Shown here: one piece after another, positions 48,801 to 58,780 of the stretch
Numbering within the stretch: the stretch's first letter is position 1
How the letters are laid out: each line of letters opens with the position of its first letter
Source: Axinella damicornis
Lineage: Eukaryota > Porifera > Demospongiae > Axinellida > Axinellidae
DNA length: 64,000 nucleotides
Assembly: GCA_963931865.1 (NCBI GenBank)
Contig: OZ007506.1
Span: forward strand, 7,532,451-7,596,450
Reading direction: 5' to 3'
The notes under the pieces: model-generated
What the model saw: only the letters and a program-made list of their open reading frames with translations
What the model was told of the DNA's origin: nothing
The model's database searches: none
Made by a program: the position numbers and the translations under genes

Positions 48801-51326
48801 GGGCCGCGTAGCCGTGAACCAAGATGATGTAGAAAAAACACTCTTGGCGTCTTTGTTGCAATGCAGTGGCGCCCATCCCTGTAGCCATTGAAGGGGTACA
48901 CTCGTGAGTGATCTCCGTCCCTGTTGTAGCCATCCAAGAAGTACACGTTCGCGATTCGTGTCTCTTGAGTGATTTTCAGGTTGAGTACTTGTATAAATTC
49001 ACGTAACGACGAACTTATTTGCAGACATCTTTATTTACGGTAAGACGTATGCATACAGACATACGTATAGACATACAGACACAGCTCACGTTTTATACAT
49101 CTAGGGGCTCGCTCAGGCTCGCCCCACTAACGGCTGACTAATTCATCAGTGGGTGGAGCCTCAGATACTGCCTCTGGCACCAACCAATGAAGTAAAATTC
49201 GCAAAGAAATTCTAACTCAATGTTTTGGCCATACGGTGCCACACTTCTCACTTAGTCTACAAGTTCAAGCTCTAACTCAACAATTGCGGACATCCTTGGA
49301 TGCAGGTGGCTAAAGTAGGCACATGCACTAGGGATACAACACCATAAGGTTGAACACATGAATGAAATCACTGGATGCAATAAATCAGGAGTTTGACGAA
49401 CCTCCTCGTATCGATACCACTTTCCCAAAGTACATTTTCCCATCTTCCCACTTAGCCTGCACCCTGTCATCAATGTTCAAAGTCTGTGAATGGGACAGGG
49501 GGGGAAGGATGGAGATGGGGGGAGGGGGAGGGGGGAGGGAGAGAGAGAGAGGGAGGGAGGGGGGTAGGGAGGGGGAGGGATGTAGGTAATGAGGGAGGGA
49601 GGAATGAAGGAAGGGAGTGAGTGAGGGATGGACGGAGGGAAGGAGAGAGGGAGGGAGGGAGAGGGAGGTAGGGAGGGAGGGAGGGAGGGAGGGAGGGAGG
49701 GAGGGAGGGAGGGAGGGAGGGAGGGAGGGAGGGAGGGAGGGAAGGGATAGGGAAGAGCAAAGAGGAAAGAGGAAGAGGGAGGGGAGGGGAGGAAGGAGGG
49801 AGGCATAACCGTTATCCCTAAATGGACTACGCACAATGGTTTGTCCAATTGCTCCTCACTTTCTTTGTCTTCTTCTCTTTGAGAAGAGCTGTCAGCTTGG
49901 TGGAGGTCAGGGTTTTCAGCCTCCCCTCTTTCACCTCCACATACTCGTCATAGCGTGAGCTCCATCCATCAAAGTGCACCAGAACATCTCCCCCGTCTTC
50001 ATCTACCTCAATCACCCTGGCAATGTACCTTGAGAATGTGAAGGCAGAGGGTCAGGGAATCAGCGAGGGGAGGGGGTTGGTTGCTATTGCAGCCAGTTGT
50101 GGCGGCAAACAATTCTGTTACTATTAAGTATTAACCCCTACTATTACCTTAAGGATTAATTTGTGGGTACTATTTAGAAAAAAATAGCTAAATTTTGAAC
50201 ATGCAAACAATAGTATTGACGTCACATACATGATTGTGTGTTAATTGGAGTGAGCCATAAGCCAGCTGCCTACAAAGCAGCTTGGGAGTGAGGCTAGCTG
50301 CATTATTAGTATGAATTAGCAGTGAGAGCAAGACCTCAGACATCATAGCGAATAGTGAGTTTGTCCTATGTACCTGTTGCACTGGCCTAAATGTACCATA
50401 GCCTCTCCACTTGAAGAGACTGGTAACACAGTAAGTGTGACCTACTTAAGGGTAAACAGGAGACCATGAGGCATGTTGGTAGCCTCGTTCCCAGGCCCCG
50501 CCCAGCTTTTTGTCGCTTGCAGTACGGAAAAGCGGGGAGAGCCTGGTATGTTTTGCCACATGGGCATTACGTAATCGACAAATGGCCAAAAATTTCAGAA
50601 CGAAAAAGCAAGTTTTGCGTATTGTTCAACCAACTACACGTTCAACGCTTGGTGTGTATGACAGTCGCCCCCTGCTAGCTAGATACGTGCGGTAAGTTAC
50701 CTCGTACCTTTGCTCTTCTTGCTGTTCTGAGCCCCAGTTCGCCCATGTTCAATTAAGTCCTTTCTACCACCTTTCTGCCCTCGATGTCACGCACATGAGG
50801 AAACATACCAGGCCCTCCGTGTTCTTTCGTGCAACCGAAAGCGGCGCGCGGGCCTAGGAACGAGGCTAGCATGTTGGCTTGTTAATTGGTACACACAAAT
50901 ATTTGCACATCATATACAGGTGTTAATTCTTGGCATGTGGTTCCTCCAATGCTTTTCCCACCTGTACAATCATGTACATGTAGAACTTATCTGGCCTTAT
51001 CCATCAAGTGAATTTTGTTCCGACAAATGAGGGTCTATTTAGGCAATCTTGACTGCTATCGCAGTCTTAGGATTACATCACTCACGTAGCACTGCTTGTG
51101 TGCGTACCACTAATTAATCGCTCCTGTGGTACTAATCACATCATGTATGGGAGTGAGCACTCTCGTTGGGAGGTCTGGTCCACAAGGTCAGTTCAACTAA
51201 TATAGCACAGTCCCTTGCTATATTAAGCACCACTGCTTACCATTTCCCAAACTTGTCCATGGCCTCCAGCCTCATGCCCACCTGTATGTCTGCCAGGTTC
51301 GTCAGGATTTCCTCTCCTTCTGCCAT
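33893..51326 (-). CDS. PHF20: PHF20-like chromatin reader (double Tudor, C2H2, PHD)
   Basis: Sixteen phase-matched exons: 51241-51326, 49860-50028, 49402-49483, 47857-47924, 44484-45846, 42506-42657, 41385-41412, 40955-41128, 39815-40594, 38578-38652, 38369-38526, 36780-36879, 36627-36652, 36167-36327, 34475-35847, 33893-34008; 1636 residues. Start [18 protein letters not shown]. Tudor 1: [19 protein letters not shown] then [12 protein letters not shown]. Tudor 2: [19 protein letters not shown], then [17 protein letters not shown] serine-rich linker follows. The C2H2 finger is [24 protein letters not shown] basic SPKSP-rich exon precedes the PHD finger, [33 protein letters not shown], which is split by an intron. 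Then come [13 protein letters not shown], a helical region and a coiled C-terminus ([21 protein letters not shown]). Animal PHF20 sits in the NSL/MOF histone acetyltransferase complex. Orthology to PHF20 versus PHF20L1 is not resolved, and both vertebrate genes probably derive from one such ancestor. Confidence 0.9.
37483..37870. mobile_element. TAGCCTCGTTCCC foldback, long form A
   Basis: The 388-bp element has termini TAGCCTCGTTCCCAGTCCCA and ..gggactgggaacgaggcta, and subterminal cttgcagtacggtaaagcg / cgctttaccgtactgcaag. Its interior is shared with 50480-50868. It lies in a PHF20 intron. Confidence 0.9.
37871..38235. repeat. 29-bp minisatellite
   Basis: About a dozen copies of 'gggagtgtgagggtgtttag' + 'ggttttagt' lie in the PHF20 intron that splits the PHD finger. 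Confidence 0.9.
39690..39795. repeat. 21-bp tandem repeat
   Basis: About five copies of 'ggctgggaatggggttatgg(t)' lie just downstream (minus sense) of the PHF20 exon at 39815-40594. Confidence 0.85.
41140..41255. repeat. (GGGGA)n simple repeat
   Basis: A purine-rich run lies immediately upstream of the C2H2 exon acceptor, so on the coding strand it forms a long pyrimidine tract before the splice site. Confidence 0.95.
41700..42490. repeat. 23-bp minisatellite, open in three frames
   Basis: About 34 copies of gtgaactgcacgggtatgag + cc(c/t) in a PHF20 intron. The unit is not a multiple of three, so each minus-strand frame reads the same ~23-residue peptide (..[20 protein letters not shown]..) and all three frames stay open for about 265 codons. 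This is an artefact of a stop-free unit, not a gene. Confidence 0.92.
42830..43300. mobile_element. Foldback with CACTGGACTGG ends, copy 1
   Basis: The left arm (cactggactggtggactgg ... cccaaaaatctgtaaaatgc) is the reverse complement of the right arm (gcattttacagatttttggg ... ccagtccagtccagtg). Inner arms around 'gtcaaaggtcatgtgcatat' also pair. The same body forms the core of the larger foldback at 54950-55613. Confidence 0.88.
46010..46190. repeat. 27-bp tandem repeat
   Basis: About seven copies of ctagtctcgtgctgctcgca + catacag lie in the PHF20 intron upstream of the large serine-rich exon. Confidence 0.9.
47272..47560 (+). repeat. Interspersed repeat shared with 15857-16172
   Basis: This is the plus-orientation copy of the dispersed sequence in the phosphatase intron, starting gtgcctcacacggaaacgg. 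No coding role is apparent. Confidence 0.7.
49495..49800. repeat. (GGGA)n purine repeat
   Basis: A long GGGA/GGGAGA tract lies in the PHF20 intron between Tudor 1 and Tudor 2 exons. On the coding strand it is a CCCT-rich tract feeding the acceptor at 49483. Confidence 0.95.
50480..50868. mobile_element. TAGCCTCGTTCCC foldback, long form B
   Basis: The 389-bp element starts TAGCCTCGTTCCCAGGCCCC and ends ggcctaggaacgaggcta. Its interior matches 37483-37870 (for example gtatgacagtcgccccctgc and ttgctcttcttgctgttctg). It lies in the first intron of PHF20. Confidence 0.9.
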
Positions 51327-51680
51327 CTCATGTGATGTGCCTAGTAGGTATGCACTACATAGGACATGAAACAAAGCAGCACATGAAACTAGTGCAGCAC
51401 CCAGACTTCTAGATCTGCACTTACAGAAGTCTAAGTTGGGCGCTAAATGGAGTCACGAATCATATTCATGCTTTGGCCTACTTTTGAAACTCACACGGTC
51501 TCACGCTCAGAGAGAACTCTTCACACAAAGCCAGGGCAAACCGTCGCCATTAATCACCTCCGCTCACGATCACTGCTGCTGCGTACAGAGCTTGTATCAT
51601 GTGTATGTATGCATAGTACAGGTAAACTCCACCCACGTGCATGATTGTAATTCTGACACGTGATCTGATGTGGCAACCAC
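51327..51680. promoter_or_regulatory. Probable bidirectional promoter PHF20 / TSFM
   Basis: Only 354 bp separate the two divergent start codons (PHF20 on minus, TSFM on plus). Any 5' untranslated exons must be short or lie here. I see no TATA element that convinces me. The arrangement is typical of housekeeping gene pairs. Confidence 0.5.
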
Positions 51681-54600
51681 GTGGAACAAAAAATGCATCG
51701 CCATGGACTCTTGTCGTTGTTTGGCCAAAGAACGTCAAGATTCTGCAGCTCGCAGGCTCCGTCTAGTTCTACGAAAGGTCTGCTTGCAACTCTTCGCAGG
51801 AAGACGGGCTTCCCCATCGGCAAATGCAAGCAAGCCCTGACGCAACACGACAATAATATTGAAGCCGCAGAGAAATGGCTCCACTCTCAGGCACAGAAGG
51901 AAGGGTGGGCAAAATTGGAGAAGCTACAAGGGAGGGCGGCAAAACAAGGGCTGATGGGTGTAATTGTGCGGGGAAATCGGGCTGCAATGGTCGAGGTAGG
52001 ACTGCTTATTTGTGCACGATTTCTGCAAATGGCAGCAATTCAGGGGACCTATGTGAGTAATCTGACAAGGTAGCCCTTCGCTTTCTCCAGCACGCAATCA
52101 CTTTCAGTATGCTTGTGCGGAGAAGCAAGGTCTAGAAAGTTTGGACCACTTGACTCTGTACGAAAGTATGCAATTAAGCTGAAGTCACATCTGTTTACGT
52201 CATAATAATCCAATTAGGGTGACTGCAGTCAGTTGATTCCGCCCGCTAACCTCGTTGGCTGCTTGTAGTTCTGTCTGTTTGGTGGTTGTGCAGGAGAGCA
52301 GCAAATGCAGGCAACTTCAGACAGTCCTCAACACTTGTACCGAGCAATTTGAACAATCACACATGACAGCTGCAATCTGATTGGCCCTACCGGATTTCGA
52401 GTAGAGCCCAAGCAAAGTGGTCCAAAGGTTTTAGACCCTCCTTTCCCCGTGCAGTCACGCGAGTCGATCCATGCTGGGGAAAATTCGTGGGGCTAGCCCG
52501 CTAGACTACTATGTGGGGAGCTCTGGAAAGTATTATGTAGCTATAAAAGTAGCAATATCACAGAGTCGGTAGACTCTGTATGTAGGGATACGACGTACAC
52601 GCAATATATGCTAATACAAAAGAATCTCTCCAAATCTCAGAAACGGTACACTTATAAGCCTTTATAACCACATACCGTTCATCTTCGAGTGTTTTCATGA
52701 CCAACAAGACTCCTCGCGTCGCGAAAAACCGTCGCGAAAGTACCGCACCAGGTACTCGCAAAACGGGCAAATTGTTTTTCTTTCTTCTTTCTTTCTTTCT
52801 TCTTCTTTCAGACGGGCTAGCTCAACGTCGCCTAAATCCCTCATGATGGTTTTTGCACGAAACAGCAGCATTTTACAACCGAGCAGTGCACCAGCCCATC
52901 GCTTTTTGGCAACCTCCAAGTCTTCACCAGGCGGCTACAGCTGCCCACTCAATAACTATGGCTTCATTTGTCACGCCATTTTCATGTTTGTACGCATGCG
53001 CACTTAAACGATCACTTAGCAACGATACGTAATTATTATTCAAGATCGCTGAATTAGAAGTGCCTTGCGCTACCGGTACCGTAACTAGACTGAGCTGTGC
53101 TATAATTATATCTTACTAGACTGTGTTCTGTGAGAGGGGTGAATGCCTATCTAAAGACTCAACAATGTGTCGCTACTACTATCTAGTATAGCTATTTTAC
53201 CTACACTACTTCAGCTCAGGGAGCACTGGCTTAGTATCCATCCAGAAAAGGGTTGGCTTTTGAGATGCTTGGGTCTGATAGTTCAGCCATTGCTGGCAGT
53301 GTAAATGCCAGAGTCCAGTATGCATGCGCCTGCTGCTAAAAAAAAATGACATAAACAAGTAATAAAAAACATTTAAAATGTAACAGGATGTAGGGATACC
53401 AGAACCGCAAAAAGTAAGGAAACAAGGTAGGGATGATCACACAAAACAGTGAAGTATACAATCCCCCTACATATCTTTTTTCATTATACACGTATTATGG
53501 AAAAAGATCTCTGTAAGGGGTTGTATACTTCACTGTTTTGTGTGATCATCCCTACCTTGTTTCCTTACTTTTTGCGGTTCTGGTATCCCTACATCCTGTT
53601 ACATTTTAAATGTTTTTTATTACTTGTCAAATGTGAGTTGGGCCCTATACCCAGGCCTTTCTCACCCCAGCGTATGTCACTTCAATGCAGTACTAATGTT
53701 GGGGAAGGCTTGGTAAAACTTAGCCTCATTCCCAGGCCGTTCCCACCACCAGTATTTCATCGCTTCCAGTATGAAATACGGCAGGGGTTAGGCCGGGAGA
53801 TCTGGTCACGTGTGATGCCATCAGGTAGACACATGGTATACACACAGAGGGCGGTGCCTAACAAAGAATCTCGATGTCCTGTGTTGTACTGTCCGTTCAA
53901 TGGCTGGACATCAGAGCATTCGCAAGGCAGATAATCGATACTGTTCGTTGTTCACAACGTGGGGGACGAATCAACGTGAAACAGGTATTTTAACGGTTGG
54001 GCACCACCCCCATGTGTCTACCGTCTGTCTACCTGATGTCATCGCACATGACCAGATATCCCAGGCCTCCCCCCACCGTATTTCATACTGGAAGCGATGA
54101 AATACTGGCGGTGGGAACGGCCTGGGAACGAGGCTAGTATAGCTTGCCATGTGCAGTGACATACCTGGACATTGTGTGGAGGAGTGGCACATTCTCAGAA
54201 AAACCACAAATGAGTGTGCTACCGATTGCAGCTGAGCAGTCTATACCAGGCAGTCTTGGCGACGTTTCTCCGTTCATAACCACCTTTAGCTGTACAGAAA
54301 GAATGTGTCACTCCTCCACGGTCCTAACATCCACCCAATGTCCAGGTACATCACTGCATGTAATAAGATTTACCAGGCCTTCCCCCACATTGGTACTGCA
54401 AGCGACAAGTGTTGGGGTAAGAAGGCCTGGGTACGAGGCTAATTGGGGCGAGCGTGAGTGAGCCTCACATAGACGAGTTTGCTGCGAATTTTCAATATAT
54501 GTATGACGTAAATCACTGCGGCTGTTATTTTGCGTATTCTTACGAATTCCAAAACGATACACAACAAAGTTGCATGCATCGTGTGAATACTCTACTCTAC

Positions 54601-56332
54601 CTGTTCGATGGACGATGGCAACAACACAGACGGAGACCACTGATGGACCTACCTATTCATTGGCTGGAGCGATGGGTGAACCATGAACAGTCTTTGGCTT
54701 CTCGCCTGTGGTGACAGCAAACTGGACGAAGTATTCACCGACCTCAGACCTGTAGCTACATGTCGGTGTCGTGTGATCTGTGTCCTGAAGTTGTGCTATG
54801 CTCTCCATCAGACTCACATTCTGATGACATGCACATGCAACTGCTCCATGCACATTTCAGCACATGCAACTGCTCCATGCACATTCAGCACCTGCATGTA
54901 CTTGCTCAGGCTCGCCCCACAATGTTCTGCATTCCTCTAGTTTAATGCAGGGTAACTGTGAAAGCCGGAACGCGGAACACGGAACGGAACGCGGAACGGA
55001 AGTAAAATGCGGGCCGCGCGCTATCATCACTTGCACCGAACGTGCAGGGCATCTTTATTCACTGGACTGGACTGGACTGGACTCACCCAAAAATCTGTTT
55101 TTCAGTGTAGGACAGAAGCTAAGCATACTTATTTATTCACTAAAGTTGCTTGCATAGCCTGCTTTCGTGTCTTTCCTCGAGTCGGTAGAGGTCAAAGGTC
55201 CACGTGCATATTTAATGAGCTTCAGCAAAATGCTCTTCAGTCAGTCGTGGATGATAGAGGAATATTATTCTCTGTTTTCTATGCTTCAGCAAAAGGCTGG
55301 AGTTCGATGTCTGCAGTAAATGAGTGCTCTTCTAAGCTTTTCATTGAAGCACATTAAATATGCATGTGACCTTTGACCTCTACCGACTCGAGGAAAGACA
55401 CGAAAGCAGGCTATGCAAGCAACTTTAGTGAATAAATAAGTATGCTTAGCTTCTGTCCTACACTGAAAAACAGAATTTTAGGTGAGTCCAGTCCAGTCCA
55501 GTGAATAAATACGCCCTGCGCGTTCGGTGCAAGTGATGATAGCGCGCGGCCCGCATTTTACTTCCGTTCCGCGTTCCGTTCCGCGTTCCGCGTTCCGGCT
55601 TTCACAGGTACCCTTTAATGCAAGGTTTACGACTTCTTACACATGCATTGCAAGTTACAAATTAATTAATGCTTTCCAGTTTTAAATCATCAGCTGCTTG
55701 AAAATATCTTCATTCCACAGGTGAACTGCGAAACAGACTTTGTTGCCAGAAATGAGAAATTCCAAGCGCTAGTGTCAAGCGTAACTGGAGCCATTCTTGC
55801 CCATAATCCTCCTCAGCTGTTATCAAGTGCAGACGTACCTTCCACAAACCACCTCACAAGGGAAACACTGGCCAGTGTCAAAACTGTGACCGATACTAAA
55901 ATACTAGCAGACTTAGTGGCAGAATATGTCGGCCATCTTTCCGAGAATATCTCAATAACTCGTGCCTGCACCATGGATGCAACAAAAGGTCTCATCTGCT
56001 CCTACGTGTACAATAACTTGCATCCACCTGGAGAGGAAGTTGCCATGGGAACATATGCAACACTTCTTCACTTACTCCCGAAAGAGCTGGAAGAGTTTGA
56101 CAGTGCGGATGCAGCTGTGGCACTGGGGAGGCAACTGTGTCAACACATTGTTGGAATGAATCCCCAGGCAGTGGACGTAGGAAGTGAGGTCAACGAGTCG
56201 CAGGCATTGCTGTACCAAGACTATTTGCTTGATAGTGGTGTCACTGTGGGGACTCTGTTGCAGAGAAGCAGTGCTCAAGTGACTCATTTTGTGCGCTATG
56301 CTCTGGGAGAGTCGAAATCAGAACATGACTGA
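51681..56332 (+). CDS. TSFM: Mitochondrial translation elongation factor Ts
   Basis: Two exons, 51681-51995 and 55721-56332 (phase 0 junction VE|VNCETDFV), give 308 residues. The N-terminus (MEQKMHRHGLLSLFGQRTSR, with a second possible start at Met5) is basic and suits a mitochondrial presequence. The UBA-like domain follows: LLATLRRKTGFPIGKCKQAL..NNIEAAEKWL. The core motif VNCETDFVARNEKFQ is the diagnostic EF-Ts signature that contacts EF-Tu. The second half has VAEYVGHLSENISITRAC and ends SAQVTHFVRYALGE. EF-Ts exchanges GDP for GTP on mitochondrial EF-Tu. The single 3.7-kb intron is packed with at least five mobile elements (52058, 53356, 53721, 54360, 54950). Confidence 0.95.
52058..52508. 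mobile_element. MITE, copy B of 6131-6575
   Basis: It starts TAATCTGACAAGGTAGCCC and ends GGGGCTAGCCCGCTAGACTA. The body matches 6131-6575 with scattered differences. The flanks ctatgtgag (52049-52057) and ctatgtggg (52509-52517) form an imperfect 9-bp target duplication. It is inserted in the TSFM intron shortly after exon 1. Confidence 0.82.
53356..53626. mobile_element. Near-perfect ~110-bp-arm palindrome
   Basis: The left arm starts CAAGTAATAAAAAACATTTA and continues to agtgaagtatacaatcccc. The right arm is its reverse complement, ending tgttttttattacttg. I see almost no mismatches over roughly 110 bp. The loop (about 53466-53517) itself has a small inverted acatatcttttt / aaaaagatctctgt pair. 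It lies in the TSFM intron. Confidence 0.9.
53721..54136. mobile_element. TAGCCTCATTCCC foldback, long form C
   Basis: The 416-bp element starts TAGCCTCATTCCCAGGCCGT and ends acggcctgggaacgaggcta. Subterminal arms are ccagtatttcatcgcttcca / tggaagcgatgaaatactgg. A partial relative begins just before it (about 53640-53715) and another follows at 54360-54441. Confidence 0.88.
54950..55613. mobile_element. Mutator-like foldback with perfect 9-bp target duplication
   Basis: The termini are GGGTAACTGTGAAAGCCGGA and, reverse complemented, GGGTACCTGTGAAAGCCGG. The flanking 9-mer TTTAATGCA is exact at 54941-54949 and 55614-55622. The arms are about 300 bp, including a 'ggaacgcggaac' microrepeat, a ttgcaccgaacgtgcagggc / gccctgcgcgttcggtgcaa pair and the CACTGGACTGG core shared with 42830-43300. 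Long arms with 9-bp duplications fit Mutator-like elements. There is no transposase. Confidence 0.9.
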
Positions 56333-57452
56333 AAGTACGGAACCTCACGTGTGTTTGTCATAGTATACAGATATTTGTTCCAAGTTCCCAAGAGATGCAC
56401 AATAATTTGTAAAGTGTTAAGCAATTAAGGCATAAACAAAGGTGTTATATGCACAAGTAGTGGTCCATTGACTAGCAAATGGCAACTTCCAGATGGCTTA
56501 CACAGGAAAGCTTCAGGGAGTACTGACCGTTACAGTACCCGCCCAGTCCCGCATATCTACAGGCAGATATACATACATGTACTGCATGGGTGCCGTGGGC
56601 ACTGTATAATTATCACTGAGAGCTGCTCTAGCTAGCAGAACCATTTCAGGATTTGGGGGTGCCAGTTTGTTCATTGACTACATGGATCATGTGTGTCCTG
56701 CTTAATAAGTTATCCCTTTAGGGCCCATAGCACCAAGCTACATGTATCTGCATGCTCTGTTTCAACATGCACCGTCCGTTTGTGTCCGTGGTCAAAGTTT
56801 AACGGTCCCTGACTCTACACCATCCGCACCTGACCCTTCAGTTCCAGTGCCTCCCCTCAGGATCCACACCCAGTGGATGTGTAGTGTGGCGGAAGTGCAG
56901 GGGCCAGAGCCACACCTCCACCCCAGCAACCCCACGGGGGTTAGTTCCAGAGGGGGAAGTGGTTGAAGGCGCCGGCAAAGCCTTCACCCAGCCCAAGTAC
57001 TGATCACGTTGGGGGAGTCACAAAGTGACCCCTTCACAACAGAGGAATTGAAAAACCATAAAGAGAAAACCGGTTGGGTAGGGAGGGAGTTGTCGTCTGA
57101 ATCATCTTCACGAGGACAGCGCTAGCCATGACAAGCCTACACCTGCACAGTTATATCAACCTTTGACCTCCAGCCCCACGTACCCAATGGCCGGGTCCAT
57201 ATGTATTAATTGTACGTTAACCTTTAATGTTCCAACCATGGACTCGAACAGCCTATAGGCAAGATGGTTTTTCACTCACAGAAACTTCAATAGTATAATT
57301 AATGTCTGTTTGATGATGACTTATTACTGAGCGGTCGATCCATGCATGCTGGCTTGCTGTTCTTTTACCCTCGTCCCATATGAGATATCGATGTTAACTA
57401 TGTTGTTGGTTAATATGGCAATAACAAAAACAGAACGCATGATGATTGCTGC
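56333..57452. other. Intergenic between convergent TSFM and INTS9
   Basis: It contains both 3' ends. The segment at about 56740-57000 is GC-richer, with a cctccaccccagcaacccca-type block, but holds no convincing exon. Confidence 0.5.
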
Positions 57453-57579
57453 CTAGATCTGAATCAGTTGTCTGAAGATGGATTCCTTTATCAGAGTTCT
57501 GAGTTTGTCATCGTGACAGTTGTGGATGGTAGTGCTAGTGGGAGACAGCTGCAAGGTGGCCTTACCATTCAACTACGTG

Positions 57580-57619
<40 letters not shown>

Positions 57620-58732
57620 GGGGGGGGGGACATAATGCATACAGTCATGTAACACATGCTTTGCAGTCCTATCACAAGTAAATGCAGTGTACGTTGACAA
57701 ATCATGTCGCCAACTGTTCAATACCCTAAACAAATTCTGAGCTGTATGTTTCCTGATTCCACTATGCATGATTCCCTCATAACTCCCCCCAAGCCTCGTT
57801 CCCAGGCCTCCACGCCCAACTTTTGTCGCTTGCAGTATGAAAAGCGATAAAAGCTAGCTGGGCGTGGAGGCCTGGGAATGAGGCAACACCCTGCTGGCAC
57901 CAATAACATTGTAGCATACCACATTAATGATCCTCAGTTCTGGTGTTCCTTCAATGGTCACTTCACTTATGCCATGCTGTGGAGTTAATCACAATCATCA
58001 AACACTGTATAACACCTAGTATTAAATGCGAAAAAGAAAATAAATGTAGATACAATAGTCAATAAAATCCCCATATAAATTCTTTTATGGGAGCTCTTGA
58101 TGGCTTTTGCAGTCATTGGTTGGTGAAGAGTTAAGTGTACCGTGTACCCCAGCAAACTGACACAGAGAGTGGTAGCCTCAACTCTGGAAGTGAAACGTTC
58201 TCAGAAACAATGTCCTGCCTGACTTAGTATTAACTAACACTAAATCCCAACCATGCACCGTAATCTACATGTGTATATGCCCCTGCATAGAATATTATTG
58301 TGCTGACAGTATAAATTTGTTAATTGCAAGTAAACGTCAATTGGAATGAACTGACACGTAATACATTTTGGAGTATAATACGAGAAGCTACTGCTCACAA
58401 GCAGTGGAATAGTAATCCTAGTAAACCCAGGTAATCAGTAATCCTTCCTAGAAATACTCAGGGAGCAAACTCAGGAGAATGGTACTGTGCATGGAGTGCC
58501 CCCCCTCCCTCCCCTGAATTTCATGTCCAGTCGTGCGTGCAGTTTGGTCATACCTCCCGCAAAGATTGGGCTATTGCTTCTGCTGATGGCTGCCCCCACA
58601 GTTGCTTCACCGTAGGGACGGATTGGGGATGGAGAATGTGCCTACTGTTTTTTGATCTGAGCATGCCGGAGACTGTTGTCACTGAGACACCCGGGTAGAT
58701 CTCCTGTGGTAGGAGGTTGTTGGCTAGCTGTG

Positions 58733-58780
<48 letters not shown>

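Noticed and set aside
48249..48946. 155-codon and 109-codon minus frames with repeated CIA(T/K) blocks
   Set aside because: They translate an internally duplicated sequence (ggcgcc/ctcccat..gcaatgcag) in an overlapping frame pair. No known domain, and probably part of a repeat.
49385..49848. Pro-Ser-Leu repeat frames
   Set aside because: They arise from the GGGA simple repeat. Only the last part ([12 protein letters not shown]) is real, as the second Tudor exon of PHF20.
53449..53934. 161-codon plus-strand frame
   Set aside because: Its first third translates the right half of a palindrome and the rest a TAGCCTCATTCCC foldback. No family resemblance.
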